A stretch of 64,000 nucleotides of DNA from Polyangia bacterium. Its GTDB lineage: Bacteria; Myxococcota_A; Polyangia; Nannocystales; Nannocystaceae. Positions 16,639 to 25,677 of the stretch are shown piece after piece. The stretch covers positions 124,001-188,000 of the forward strand of contig JAUHWG010000012.1 of assembly GCA_030424595.1 (NCBI GenBank), in the 5' to 3' direction. The position numbers and the translations under genes are program-made. The first letter of the stretch is position 1, and each line of letters opens with the position of its first letter. The notes below the pieces were generated by a model that ran no database searches, was not told the origin of the DNA, and worked only from the letters and a program-made list of their open reading frames with translations.

Positions 16639-17679
16639 CTAGAGCCCGTCTGGGCCGGTGATGCTGGAGGCCGGTGAGGTCGGCAGGTGGTGGAGGCGCC
16701 CGCAGGCCCGGGCGAGGACGGCCATTCGCACGGCGACGCCGAGGCGAGCCTGACGGAGGATCCGCGAGCGCGGTCCGTCGGCGACGGTGTCCGAGATCTC
16801 GACGCCACGGTTCATCGGTCCTGGATGGAGAACGATCGCGTCGTCCGCCGCCGTCTCGAGGCGCCGCTGCGTGAGCCCCCAACGGGCGTGGTAGCTGGCG
16901 TCATCGGGGAGCTCGAGGGATGCGGGGAGGCGCTCACGCTGGATCCGCAGCATCATCACGACATCCGCCCCGACCAGCGCGGCGTCGAGGCTCTCCGCGT
17001 AGTCGACCGCGTCCGGGAGCCGCTCGGGATCGACGAGCCCGGGCGGTCCGGCGACGACGACCGAGGCGCCGAGCCGCGGCAAGAGCCGGAGCCCGGAGCC
17101 GGCGACGCGGCTGTGGAGGATGTCGCCGCAGATCGCGATCCTCACCCCGACCAGGGCCTCGGGCCCAGCGTCCGCGCGCCGACCTCGAGCCTCGATGATC
17201 GTCGCGGCGTCGAGCAGGGCCTGGGTCGGGTGTTCGCTGATACCGTCGCCAGCGTTGATCACCCGCGCCGAGAGCAGCTCGGTCAGGCGGCTCGCCCACT
17301 GCTCACGCCGGTCGCGGACGACGATCGCGTCGAAGCCCATCGCGTCGAGGTTGCGCAGCGCGTCGAGGGGGCTCTCGCCCTTGCTCGCCGAGGTCGCGGC
17401 CCCGCCGTCAAAGGTGAGAACGGTCGCGCCGAGGCGTCGAGCCGCCGCCTGAAAGCTCATCCGCGTCCGCGTGCTCGGCTCGGCGAAGGCCGCGAGGATC
17501 TGCCGCCCGCAGAGCACCTCGGGGAGGTGCGGGAGATCTGCGACCGCGAGGGCGCGCCCGAGCAGCGTGGCGATCTCGGCGTCGTCAAGATCTCCGATCC
17601 CACACAGGTCCGCGCCAACACGCCTCACCGGACGCCCTGCCTCGCCCGCTCGGTCATCAGAAAACGCGCTCGTTGCCAT
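16639..17679 (-). CDS. pyrB: Aspartate carbamoyltransferase catalytic subunit
   Basis: PyrB condenses carbamoyl phosphate with aspartate, the first committed step of pyrimidine synthesis. The carbamoyl-phosphate signature EPSTRTRMSF (STRT at 69-72) is intact. SEHPTQALLDAATI and VRIAICGDILHSRVAGS are in the second domain, and HPGPMNRGVEI is near the C terminus, as expected for PyrB rather than ornithine transcarbamylase. The ATG at 17679 is preferred; an upstream in-frame codon would add 12 residues. It leads the pyrB-carA-hypothetical operon and is divergent from the CinA-type gene. Confidence 0.95.
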   Translation of the reverse strand: MATSAFSDDRAGEAGRPVRRVGADLCGIGDLDDAEIATLLGRALAVADLPHLPEVLCGRQILAAFAEPSTRTRMSFQAAARRLGATVLTFDGGAATSASKGESPLDALRNLDAMGFDAIVVRDRREQWASRLTELLSARVINAGDGISEHPTQALLDAATIIEARGRRADAGPEALVGVRIAICGDILHSRVAGSGLRLLPRLGASVVVAGPPGLVDPERLPDAVDYAESLDAALVGADVVMMLRIQRERLPASLELPDDASYHARWGLTQRRLETAADDAIVLHPGPMNRGVEISDTVADGPRSRILRQARLGVAVRMAVLARACGRLHHLPTSPASSITGPDGL

Positions 17680-17718
17680 CACCGAGGGTCTCCCGAGCCG
17701 CGACGAGCGGCTCACGGC

Positions 17719-17747
17719 TGACTACTCCTGGGGCCCGGCGCCGTCAA
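17719..17747 (-). promoter_or_regulatory. Sigma70-type promoter of the pyrB operon
   Basis: On the minus strand, TTGACG and TAGTCA are separated by exactly 17 nt, ending about 40 nt upstream of the pyrB start. The match to the -35 box is good. There is no visible attenuator, although the leader is short. Confidence 0.5.
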
Positions 17748-17770
17748 GGTGTGGGTGCGGCTTTGGCACC

Positions 17771-17800
17771 CTGACCATCGGTCGCCGAGCTTGCTACTCT
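17771..17800 (+). promoter_or_regulatory. Promoter with extended -10, next to the start codon
   Basis: CTGACC and TACTCT are 18 nt apart, with TGC directly before TACTCT. The hexamer ends 11 nt before the ATG of the CinA-type gene, with no Shine-Dalgarno between, so the message may be nearly leaderless. Confidence 0.5.
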
Positions 17801-17811
17801 GGCGCGGCCCC

Positions 17812-18627
17812 ATGGTCCCCACCGCCGCCATCCTCCTTATCGGCAACGAGCTCCTCTCCGGGAAGATCCGCGACCGCAACGGTCACTTTTTGGCGACCGT
17901 CCTCCGTCGCCGGGGGATCCGCCTCATCGAGATGGTCACCGTCGCCGACACCCTGGAGGACATCGGCGAGGCCCTCCTCCGGCTCCTGGCCAGAACTCCG
18001 CTGGTCTTCACCTCCGGCGGGGTCGGCCCGACCCACGACGACGTCACGCTCGAGGCGATCGCCCGGGCGACCGGCCGAACGCTGGTCCGAGACCCGACCA
18101 TGGAGGGGATCCTCCGCGGGCATTTCGGCGCCTCGATCACCCCGGAGGCCCTGACGATGGCGGACCTCCCCGCCGGGACGCTCCTGCGGGCGGAGGGGGG
18201 GTGGCCGGTCCTCCGCCTCGACCTCGGCTCTGCCGAGAGCGCCGTCAAGCCGCCCGAGGGTGTCCGTGAGAACGCGCGGATCTACATCCTCCCGGGGATC
18301 CCGGAGCTGTGCCAGGCGAAGATCGAGGCCTTGGAGACGATCCCGGGGGAGCTGCCGGACGCCGGCGGCTGGGCCCTCGAGGTCCTGCACACGGAGCTCG
18401 ACGAGAGCGACCTCGCCGACGCCCTCAACGGCGTCGTCGCCGACCACCCGGCGGTCGAGATCGGCTCATATCCGCGCTGGACCCCGGATGAGCAGGGCCA
18501 GCTCCGATGTGTCGTCCGGATCACCTTTGAGGCGTGCGGTGACGCGAGGCCGCAGGCGCTCGCCGCCCGCGATGCGCTCGCGGCTGCGCTCGGGTCCGCG
18601 GCCTGGACGGACCCTGCAAACGCCTGA
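17812..18627 (+). CDS. CinA/MoaB-type (molybdopterin-binding fold) domain protein
   Basis: This 271-residue protein carries the MoCF-biosynthesis fold: AAILLIGNELLSGKIRDRNGHF, then FTSGGVGPTHDDVTLEAIARA, which is the CinA N-terminal signature, and YILPGIPELCQAKIEAL. The C-terminal amidase domain of full-length CinA is absent, so it resembles stand-alone CinA-N proteins, some of which act as pyrophosphatases on nucleotide adducts. The role is inferred from the family. The ATG at 17812 matches the N terminus of the fold and the adjacent promoter; an upstream in-frame ATG would add 21 residues. Confidence 0.82.
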   Translation: MVPTAAILLIGNELLSGKIRDRNGHFLATVLRRRGIRLIEMVTVADTLEDIGEALLRLLARTPLVFTSGGVGPTHDDVTLEAIARATGRTLVRDPTMEGILRGHFGASITPEALTMADLPAGTLLRAEGGWPVLRLDLGSAESAVKPPEGVRENARIYILPGIPELCQAKIEALETIPGELPDAGGWALEVLHTELDESDLADALNGVVADHPAVEIGSYPRWTPDEQGQLRCVVRITFEACGDARPQALAARDALAAALGSAAWTDPANA

Positions 18628-18649
18628 TCTGCCCCGGGGACGCGAGGCG

Positions 18650-18658
18650 TGCTAGCGT
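18650..18658 (+). promoter_or_regulatory. Extended -10 element TGC-TAGCGT
   Basis: TGCTAGCGT ends seven bases (all C) before the ATG of the lipoprotein gene, and no ribosome binding site fits in that space. Near-leaderless initiation is inferred. Confidence 0.42.
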
Positions 18659-18665
18659 CCCCCCC

Positions 18666-19175
18666 ATGTCTCGCGCCCTATCCCTCATGTTGATCGCGGC
18701 GTCGCTAACGCTGACCCCCGCCTGTGTCGACAAGAGCGCCGAACCCGAGTTCCTCAAGCTCCCTGCGGGCTACGATCCGGTCGAGGCCGAGTTGACCTTC
18801 AACAAGGCCAACATGCTCCAGTTCAACACCATGACCCCGAAGGAGCGCGACGCCTTCGTCGCCGACCTCAAGGCGGCGGAGGGCTCCTTTCGCGGGCAGG
18901 CGCTGGTGCAGAGCGGCAACGGCCTCGCGGAGACCGTCGAGGACTCCAAGTACGGCGACTACGAGGTCATGGCCGCGGTCCCCGACCCTGTCCTCTTCGA
19001 GATCACGATCGACTACCAGATCTTCACCAGCCGCGAGCTCGGCAAGGCGCTCACGCCCCACGGGCCGGTGGAGTTCACTGGCACCCTGGTCGATCTCCGC
19101 TACGATGCGGACGCGAAGCCTCGCAAGCTGACCCTCCGGGTCAAGGCTGACACCCTCCAGAACATCACCAAGTAG
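18666..19175 (+). CDS. Lipoprotein of unknown function
   Basis: The 169-residue protein begins with a lipoprotein signal (LIAASLTLTPAC, lipobox TPAC) and continues as a soluble domain with VVAAVPDPVLFEI-like beta strands; the ending LRVKADTLQN is a beta-strand tail. No enzyme motif is visible. It sits 14 bp before terC on the same strand, so it may be cotranscribed and associated with the membrane. Family not recognised. Confidence 0.75.
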   Translation: MSRALSLMLIAASLTLTPACVDKSAEPEFLKLPAGYDPVEAELTFNKANMLQFNTMTPKERDAFVADLKAAEGSFRGQALVQSGNGLAETVEDSKYGDYEVMAAVPDPVLFEITIDYQIFTSRELGKALTPHGPVEFTGTLVDLRYDADAKPRKLTLRVKADTLQNITK

Positions 19176-19189
19176 CCGGTCCGCTCTTC

Positions 19190-20155
19190 TTGTTCGAATC
19201 CGTCGGTTCGCCCCTCACGTGGGGCCTCTTCCTCGCCGGCATCCTCGTCCTGCTGGCGGTCGACCTCGGGGTCTTCCACCGATCCGCGCATCGGGTGTCG
19301 ATCCGCGAGGCGGCGATCTGGTCGTGCATTTGGGTCGCCCTTAGCCTCTGCTTCAACGGCTACGTCTGGGCGACCTACGGCGACGCCGCCGGGCTCCAAT
19401 TCCTCAGCGCCTACCTCATCGAGAAGGCGCTGAGCGTCGACAACATCTTCGTCTTCATCGTCCTCTTCCGGTACATGAAGGTCCCGCCCGAGCACCTCCA
19501 CCGGGTGCTCTTCGCCGGGATCCTCGGCGCGCTTGTCCTCAGGGCGATCTTCATCGTCGCCGGCCTGGCGCTGATCGAGCTCTTCGCCTGGACGATCTAC
19601 CTCTTCGGCGGGTTCCTCCTCTACACCGGGATCCGTCTCCTCTTCGTCGACGAGGGCGGCGGCGAGGAGGAGGCAGGCGCGGTCGCCGAGGACAATTGGG
19701 TCAAGAAGAAGGTCGAGAAGTGGTTCCGCGTCACCCGCGACTACGAGGGCCCGCGCTTCTTCGTCCGCCGCCAGGGCAAGCTCTTCATCACGACCCTCTT
19801 CGTCACCCTCTTGATGGTCGAGACCGCCGACGTGATGTTCGCGCTCGACTCGATCCCGGCGATCTTCGGCATCTCGACCGACCCCTTCATCGTCTTCACC
19901 AGCAACGTCTGCGCGGTGATGGGCCTGCGGGCGATGTTCTTCCTCCTGGAGAACATCATCGATCGCTTCTACTACCTGAAGTACGGCCTCGGCCTGGTGC
20001 TCTCCTTCGTCGGCGTGAAGATGCTCCTCGGAGAGGGCCTTGAGCCCTGGATCCCCGCCTATCACATCCCGATCGCCTGGTCGCTCGGCGGCGTCGCCTT
20101 CCTCCTGGTCGGCTCGGTCGCGGTGAGCCTCCTGCTGCCGCCGCCGCGCAAGTAG
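19190..20155 (+). CDS. TerC/Alx family integral membrane protein
   Basis: This 321-residue protein has eight or nine hydrophobic segments and the TerC signature block LIEKALSVDNIFVFIVLFRY with conserved Asp and Asn, then VETADVMFALDSIPAIFGI later, again with an acidic residue in the membrane. Members of this family (Alx, TerC) export manganese or protect against tellurite; the exact ion here is unknown. The start appears to be TTG at 19190 with no evident Shine-Dalgarno; an alternative start is hard to see because TTG gives the natural first helix. No yybP-ykoY-type leader can fit in the 14-bp gap. Confidence 0.9.
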   Translation: MFESVGSPLTWGLFLAGILVLLAVDLGVFHRSAHRVSIREAAIWSCIWVALSLCFNGYVWATYGDAAGLQFLSAYLIEKALSVDNIFVFIVLFRYMKVPPEHLHRVLFAGILGALVLRAIFIVAGLALIELFAWTIYLFGGFLLYTGIRLLFVDEGGGEEEAGAVAEDNWVKKKVEKWFRVTRDYEGPRFFVRRQGKLFITTLFVTLLMVETADVMFALDSIPAIFGISTDPFIVFTSNVCAVMGLRAMFFLLENIIDRFYYLKYGLGLVLSFVGVKMLLGEGLEPWIPAYHIPIAWSLGGVAFLLVGSVAVSLLLPPPRK

Positions 20156-20331
20156 CGGGCCGAGCGAGGCCCGACGCCGAGAGCGCCCCATCGCCGAAAG
20201 CGGCGGTGAGGCTCGGGCTGCTCGGGCTGCCTGGCCCCGTCCCGGTCGCCGGCCGGTACGGCCTGGATGACGGTCGTGAAGGCTCGCGAGCCAGCCCTTC
20301 GGCCAGCCCTTCGCTCACCCAGGCTCGCGGC

Positions 20332-21666
20332 CTAGCCGTCCGGGCGCGTGCCGAGGTTGAGCTTGAGCCCGCCCTTGCCCGGATCCTCGCTCGGCTTCGT
20401 CGCCGGCTTCTTCGTCGCCGGCTTCTTGATCGACGGCTGTGACGGGCTCTTCGCCGACGGCGGCTGCATCGGCGCCGGCTCGGGCTTGCTCGCCTTTCGC
20501 GGCGGTGGCGACGACGGCTCGTCGTCCGGCACGGTCTTGCGGACGACGACGTCGGCCCCCTGATCGGTGGCCTCGTTCGGCCGATCAGGGCCGAGGTCGA
20601 CGAGACCCGCGGCGATCTCGTCTTCGACGGTCGGCGGCGCGTTCGCGGCGGCATCCCCGGCGAGCTCCGCCCGCTTCGCGTCACGCTCTGCCCGCTCCTC
20701 CAGGAGGGTGAGCTCGAGCCACCGCTCGTCGCTGAAGCTGACCTCGCCGTTGCTCGCCACCGTGTACTCGAAGCGCGGCGAGAAGGGTCGGACGAAGGAG
20801 TCCGGCGACCGCGGCATCCGCAGGTTGCGGAGCACCACGGCGAGACAGTCGGCGACCTCTTGGGTCAGATCCGTGGGCTCGAGACGGTTGACCAGGGTCC
20901 GCCCCTCGCGGTCGAGGAGAGAGAGGCCGTCGACGACGAAGGTGCCGGGTCGCGTCCTCCCCTCGAGGCAGCCCTTGCCCTTGAGCGCGAGCATCGCCTG
21001 CTGCCGTCGCAGCTCGTCCATCATCTCCTTAGAGCGATCCTCCGCCTGAAAGCCGAGGCTGACCCAGTAGATCGCGTCGACCCAGTGGGTGTTCCCCGAG
21101 CGGTTCTCCGGCCACGGTGCGTCCTTGAGGACGTCCATCAGGCAGGCCTCCATCCGCTCGTCCTCGGCGTCGCCAAAGCCGCCCTCGAGGACGTCGGTCC
21201 GGAGCACCTCGCCGTGGGGCGCGATCCGCACACGGATCTTCGCCTGCCCCTCCGGGACGCCGAGCCAGGTCTCCTCGCCGTCGATCTCGCCGCGCTTGGC
21301 CTTCTCGATCGTCTCGTTGATGAAGCAGGCGGCGGCGGGGGCCCGGAGATCCTGGGCGAGCTCGATCAGGCGGGCCCGATCGAAGGCACGCTCCGCCTTC
21401 TTCGACGGGATCAGGATAAACCCCTCTGGGGACCTGCGTACGGCCTTCTGCACGTAGCGGCCGACCTGACCGACGCTGTTGTCGCCCTGCTGGGTGACCC
21501 GCGCCTGGCCCGTGACCCCCTTGTTCGCGCATGCGGTCGCGCTGAGGACCAAGGCCCCCCCGACCAGCCCCCAGACCAGCCCCCCGATCCGCCCGCAGAA
21601 CCGCCCGTCGAGGGCGAGGGCTGCTCTCCGCCGGAGGCGGCGGGGGCGAAGGCGCGAAACGGACAC
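20332..21666 (-). CDS. AgmX/PglI-like lipoprotein with duplicated TonB-C-like domains
   Basis: This 444-residue lipoprotein has lipobox TAC (SATAC) after a Gly/Leu-rich signal. Two related domains follow, around residues 110-200 and 225-325. Each has the GEV...C...L...P pattern (IRVRIAPHGEVLRTDVL, CLMDVLKDAPWP; FEYTVASNGEVSF, CLAVVLRNLRMP) seen in AgmX/PglI C-terminal domains of myxobacteria. The C terminus is a Lys/Pro/Ala-rich tail (KKPATKKPATKPSED). It may take part in motility or envelope complexes, but this is inference. The start is GTG at 21666, divergent from gcvT with 191 bp between. Confidence 0.68.
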   Translation of the reverse strand: MSVSRLRPRRLRRRAALALDGRFCGRIGGLVWGLVGGALVLSATACANKGVTGQARVTQQGDNSVGQVGRYVQKAVRRSPEGFILIPSKKAERAFDRARLIELAQDLRAPAAACFINETIEKAKRGEIDGEETWLGVPEGQAKIRVRIAPHGEVLRTDVLEGGFGDAEDERMEACLMDVLKDAPWPENRSGNTHWVDAIYWVSLGFQAEDRSKEMMDELRRQQAMLALKGKGCLEGRTRPGTFVVDGLSLLDREGRTLVNRLEPTDLTQEVADCLAVVLRNLRMPRSPDSFVRPFSPRFEYTVASNGEVSFSDERWLELTLLEERAERDAKRAELAGDAAANAPPTVEDEIAAGLVDLGPDRPNEATDQGADVVVRKTVPDDEPSSPPPRKASKPEPAPMQPPSAKSPSQPSIKKPATKKPATKPSEDPGKGGLKLNLGTRPDG

Positions 21667-21857
21667 CTGGGATCTGTAGCAGCCCGCTCGGCCGGGGGAA
21701 ACCCCAGCCCACCGGCGAGCCGATCTTGCCTCCAGGGCGACGCCCCCCGCCGGCCGGAGTCAGGTCACGGCCAAAGAGCCCTCAGAGCGACTGGCGGTCC
21801 TTGCGGCCTGGCACCACTCTTCGTTATGCCAGCCCTAGATTCGACCGAGGTGCGACC

Positions 21858-22973
21858 GTGGCCAACCCCTCTCAGCTCAAGAAGACCCCCCTTCACGATC
21901 TCCACGTCGCCGGAGGCGCCAAGATGGTCGACTTCGGCGGTTGGCACATGCCCCTGCAATACGAGGGGATCCTCGCGGAGCACCACAAGGTCCGCCAGCA
22001 CGTCGGCATCTTCGACGTCTCGCACATGGGTGAGATCGACTTCATCGGCCCGCGGGCGATCGAGGCGATCCAGCGCCTCATCACCAACGACGCCAGCCGC
22101 CTCGTCGACGGTCGAGCCCTCTACACGACGGTCTGCTACGAGGACGGCGGCATCGTCGACGACTGCATCGTCTACCGCTTCGGCCCCGAGCTCTTCCGGA
22201 TCGTCGTCAACGCGTCGAACATCGACAAGGACTACGAGCACTTCAAGGGCAACGTCGGCGAGCTCTGCGAGATCATCAACAGGTCCGACGAGTTCGCCCT
22301 GATCGCGGTCCAGGGCCCCGAGGCGGTCGCCCTGGTCGCGCGCCTCGGCGGCGCTGAGCTAGGCGATGTCCGCCCCTTCGGCTTCGGCCCGGGACGGATC
22401 GCAGACGCGCCGATCACCGCGGCCCGCACCGGCTACACCGGCGAGGACGGCTTCGAGCTCTTCGTCGCCGCCGCCGACGCTCCGAAGGTCTGGCAGGCGC
22501 TCGTCGACGCTGGCGCCGCGCCGATCGGCCTCGGCGCCCGCGACACGCTCCGCCTCGAGGCCCGCCTCTCCCTCTACGGCAACGACATCGACCGGACCAC
22601 CTCCCCCCTGGAGGCCGGTCTCGGCTGGGTCGTCAAGCTGGCGAAGATCGACGACGGCGCCCCCTTCATCGGCTCCAAGGCGCTCGCTGAGCAGAAGGAG
22701 GCCGGCCTAGGGCGCAAGCTCGTCGGCTTCACCGTGACCTCCCGCGGGATCATCCGCGCCGGCGCGGAGATCCTCGGCGACGACGACGCGGTCGTCGGCA
22801 ACGTCACCAGCGGCGGCGTCGCCCCGACGGTCGGCGGAGCTGTCGGCCTCGGCTATGTCCCGACGGCCATGGGCAAGATCGGCACGACCCTCCGGATCCG
22901 CCAGCGGACGAAGATCCTCGAGGCGAAGATCGTCAAGGGGCCCTTCTACAAGCGACCGAGCAGCGCCTCCTGA
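21858..22973 (+). CDS. gcvT: Glycine cleavage system aminomethyltransferase (T protein)
   Basis: GcvT transfers the methylene group to tetrahydrofolate and releases ammonia from the lipoyl arm of GcvH. The 371-residue product has TPLHDLHVAGGAKMVDFGGW, the IFDVSHMGEIDFIGP segment near the N terminus, YTGEDGFELFV, and RDTLRLEARLSLYGNDI, all family signatures. The start is GTG with GAGG 7 nt upstream. It is followed by gcvH (67 bp); no gcvP is present in the window, so the P protein must be encoded elsewhere. Confidence 0.94.
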   Translation: MANPSQLKKTPLHDLHVAGGAKMVDFGGWHMPLQYEGILAEHHKVRQHVGIFDVSHMGEIDFIGPRAIEAIQRLITNDASRLVDGRALYTTVCYEDGGIVDDCIVYRFGPELFRIVVNASNIDKDYEHFKGNVGELCEIINRSDEFALIAVQGPEAVALVARLGGAELGDVRPFGFGPGRIADAPITAARTGYTGEDGFELFVAAADAPKVWQALVDAGAAPIGLGARDTLRLEARLSLYGNDIDRTTSPLEAGLGWVVKLAKIDDGAPFIGSKALAEQKEAGLGRKLVGFTVTSRGIIRAGAEILGDDDAVVGNVTSGGVAPTVGGAVGLGYVPTAMGKIGTTLRIRQRTKILEAKIVKGPFYKRPSSAS

Positions 22974-23040
22974 GCGCCCCCCCGACCGCCCCCCCCCCGA
23001 CCACGACCCCGGTACCAGGCAACGAAGGCAGAGGACGATC

Positions 23041-23433
23041 ATGAACGACTCCATCCCCGCGGACCTCCTGTACACCAAGGAGCACGAGTGGATCCGCCGC
23101 GACGGCGAGACCATCACCATCGGCATCACGGCCCACGCCGTCGACCAGCTCGGCGACATCACGATGGTCACCCTCCCGGAGAGCGGTGAGGCCGTCGAGG
23201 CGGGCGAGCGCGCCGGCGACATCGACTCGGTCAAGACGGTCTCGGAGCTCTTCTCGCCGATCGACGGCGAGGTCATCGAGAGCAACGAGTCCCTCGCCGA
23301 CGCCCCCGAGGCGGTCAACGACGACCCCTACGGCGCCGGCTGGATGATCAAGATCCGCCCCTCGGACGCCGCTCAGCTAGACGCGATGATGAGCGCCGAC
23401 GCCTACCGCACCTTCCTCGCCGACGAGGACTAG
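23041..23433 (+). CDS. gcvH: Glycine cleavage system H protein
   Basis: The 130-residue lipoyl carrier of the glycine cleavage system has YTKEHEWIRRDG at the N terminus and DSVKTVSEL around Lys65, the expected lipoylated lysine. The NDDPYGAGWMIKIRPS block closes the fold. It has the family's usual length. The start ATG 23041 is well placed after AGGCAACGAAGGCAG. The next gene starts directly at its stop codon. Confidence 0.95.
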   Translation: MNDSIPADLLYTKEHEWIRRDGETITIGITAHAVDQLGDITMVTLPESGEAVEAGERAGDIDSVKTVSELFSPIDGEVIESNESLADAPEAVNDDPYGAGWMIKIRPSDAAQLDAMMSADAYRTFLADED

Positions 23434-24399
23434 GTGGCGGTCCGGGGCTCGGCGAAGATCCTCCGCTTCGGCGCCCTCTTGGGCGCTCTGGTGGTGAATC
23501 ACGCCCAGGCCGCACGGACCGTCGAAGGACCCGTCGAAGGGCCCTCTCCGCCGCCGGAGGGGCCCGCTCCTCCCCCGGAGGGACCGTCCCCTGCGACCGC
23601 GGGTGGTGACGAGCCCGACGCGGCCACGTCGACCGCTGACGACGGCGCGCCGAACAGGGCTCTGCCGCCGCCGCGCCTCGACTTCGACGGGCCGATGCCT
23701 GAGAGCGCCAGCGAAGGCGGCCGGGCGAACCTCGGCCTGCGGCGACAGACCGACGGCTCCTACCTCTACGTCGACCCCTACCGCCGCTTCAGCGCCCAGT
23801 TCAACCCCGACGGGACCGTCCACTTCGCCGATCGCTGGCGCCGACCGGACTCCACGAACAGCCAGAAGGGCTCCTTCGGCGGGCCGCCGATCGGCCTCTT
23901 CACGCCGATGGGTATGTCGGTCACCGGCCCCGCCGAGTGGGTGATGGCGCTCCAGGGGATCGACCGCAACGCCCGGGTCAAGGCCGAGCTGCTCGCGCGC
24001 ACCCGCGAGATCCGGATCGGCCTCGCGATCAGCTTCACCAAGGAGCTCCTCGCCGTCCGCCTGGGCCAGCTCGAGGGCGAGCTGGTCGCGATCTGGTCGC
24101 TCCCCTCGCTCTCCGTCGCCGAGCGCCGGGCCCTCCTCTTCCAGCGCTGGGACGAGTGCGACGAGTCCTTCGCCGTCGAGGCCGGCGACGTCCCCGAGGA
24201 GGCCCTCTCCGAGATCGATCGCGCCCGCGTCGAGACCGCCGACAAGGCCCGGCGACAGATCGAGCTCTTCATCCGCACGACCCTCCCCCGCGGCCGCAAG
24301 GGCGCCTACTCCGACGAGGAGCTGCGCGCGCTCAACCGCGACCGACAAAGCCGCCAGCCCTTCGCCCCCTACCGCAAACGACCGACCGACGCACCCTAA
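23434..24399 (+). CDS. Hypothetical secreted protein
   Basis: This 321-residue protein starts at GTG immediately after the gcvH stop (TAGGTG), with GAGGA in the gcvH end serving as ribosome binding site. It has a signal-like N terminus (ILRFGALLGALVVNHAQA), a Pro-rich linker with repeated EGP, then a globular part with YLYVDPYRRFSAQFNPDGTVHF and a long helical region with many Arg and Glu. No family was recognised. Immediate adjacency to gcvH suggests translational coupling but not a glycine-cleavage role. Confidence 0.66.
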   Translation: MAVRGSAKILRFGALLGALVVNHAQAARTVEGPVEGPSPPPEGPAPPPEGPSPATAGGDEPDAATSTADDGAPNRALPPPRLDFDGPMPESASEGGRANLGLRRQTDGSYLYVDPYRRFSAQFNPDGTVHFADRWRRPDSTNSQKGSFGGPPIGLFTPMGMSVTGPAEWVMALQGIDRNARVKAELLARTREIRIGLAISFTKELLAVRLGQLEGELVAIWSLPSLSVAERRALLFQRWDECDESFAVEAGDVPEEALSEIDRARVETADKARRQIELFIRTTLPRGRKGAYSDEELRALNRDRQSRQPFAPYRKRPTDAP

Positions 24400-24434
24400 C
24401 GCGAACGCGCCCGCGCGCGAGAGAGCAGACCACC

Positions 24435-25607
24435 ATGGACTCGAAGAACAAGCCCGCCGTCGATCCGAGCCTCGCCCGCTACCGGGCGGACTACCCGATC
24501 CTCGCCGACACCACCTACATGAACTCGAACAGCATGGGGGCGATGCCGCGGCAGGCGAAGGAGGCGCTGGCGACCTACGCCGACGACTGGGCGCGGGAGG
24601 GCGTCGAGGTCTGGGACGCGTGGGTCAAGGTCGTCGACGAGGTCAGCGACGCCGCCGCGCGCTTCATCGGCGCCCCCGCGGGGCAGACGACCCTAAACCA
24701 GAACGTCGCCTTCTTTCAGGCGCAGATCGCCTCCTGCCTCGACTTCTCCGGCGCCCGCAACAAGGTCGTCATGGAGGCGCTGCAATTCCCCAACGTCATC
24801 TACGTGTGGGAGCGCCACCAGGAGCTCGGCGGACGCCTGGAGCTGGTCCCCTCCGACGACGGCATGACCGTCCCGACCGAGCGGATCCTGGAGGCGATCG
24901 ACGAGGAGACCCTGATCGTCCCGATCTCCCACGGGATCTACGTCTCCGGCGCGCTCCAGGACGTCAAGGCGATCTGCGACCGGGCCCACGAGGTCGGCGC
25001 GCTGGTGATGGTCGACGCCTACCAGACCGTCGGCGTCGTCCCGATCGACGTCGCCGAGTGGGGCGCGGACATCGTCGTCTCCGGCTCGCACAAGTGGCTC
25101 TGCGGCGGACCCGGGACCGCGTTCATGTGGATGAAGCCGGAGGTGCGCGAGCGCCTTCACCCGCGGATCACCGGCTGGATGGGCCACGCGCGCCCCTTCT
25201 CCTTCGAGCCCGCGCCGATCGCCTACGCCGAGAGCAGCTGGCGCTTTATGGGCGGGACCCCGTCGATCCCCGCCTACTACGTCGCCCGCGCCGCCTACAA
25301 GAACCTCCTGGAGGTCGGCGTCCCGCAGATCCGCGCCCACAACCTCGCCCTCTCGCGGATCATCATCGACCGCGCCCAGGCGGCGGGGCTCACCGTCCAC
25401 TCGCCCCTCGACGACAACCTCCGCTCCGGCTTTGTCGCGGTCGACTTCCCGACCTCGGAGGGCGCCTGCGCCCAGCTCATCGCCGAGAAGTACAAGCTCG
25501 ACTGGCGGCCGAAGTGCGGCCTCCGCCTCGGGCCCCACTTCTATACGACCGAGGCCGAGGTCGAGCGGATGATGGCGCGGATCGTCGAGCTCGCCGCGGC
25601 GGGCTGA
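24435..25607 (+). CDS. Kynureninase-like aminotransferase class V protein
   Basis: This is a PLP-dependent fold-type I enzyme of 390 residues. Lys220 in SGSHKWLCGGPG is the PLP lysine, and VMVDAYQTVG holds Asp194, expected to contact the pyridine nitrogen. SHGIYVSGALQDVKAI and the STSIPAYY-like block (GGTPSIPAYY) match kynureninase or class V cysteine-desulfurase relatives. Kynureninase specificity is suggested by the HKWLxGGPG context but not proven. The ATG at 24435 begins a fold of normal family length. It lies near gcvT/gcvH but has its own start region. Confidence 0.75.
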   Translation: MDSKNKPAVDPSLARYRADYPILADTTYMNSNSMGAMPRQAKEALATYADDWAREGVEVWDAWVKVVDEVSDAAARFIGAPAGQTTLNQNVAFFQAQIASCLDFSGARNKVVMEALQFPNVIYVWERHQELGGRLELVPSDDGMTVPTERILEAIDEETLIVPISHGIYVSGALQDVKAICDRAHEVGALVMVDAYQTVGVVPIDVAEWGADIVVSGSHKWLCGGPGTAFMWMKPEVRERLHPRITGWMGHARPFSFEPAPIAYAESSWRFMGGTPSIPAYYVARAAYKNLLEVGVPQIRAHNLALSRIIIDRAQAAGLTVHSPLDDNLRSGFVAVDFPTSEGACAQLIAEKYKLDWRPKCGLRLGPHFYTTEAEVERMMARIVELAAAG

Positions 25608-25660
25608 GGCGCGCAAACACCCGAGCTCGACCTGCGGCCAGCTCAGCCGCGCCGGCGGTC

Positions 25661-25669
25661 TGGTAGCAT
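25661..25669 (+). promoter_or_regulatory. Extended -10 element TGG-TAGCAT
   Basis: TGGTAGCAT ends 8 nt before the ATG of the Hsp90-like gene, with no Shine-Dalgarno in between. Confidence 0.45.
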
Positions 25670-25677
25670 CACCGACG

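Noticed and set aside
19182..19210. T-loop-like GTTCGAATCC
   Set aside because: It is the start of the TerC gene and no cloverleaf can be built around it.
21667..21857. Possible glycine riboswitch upstream of gcvT
   Set aside because: The gap is the right place, but the conserved GGAGAG, CACCGAAGGGGCAA and CUCUCAGGCAAAAGGAC blocks were not found.
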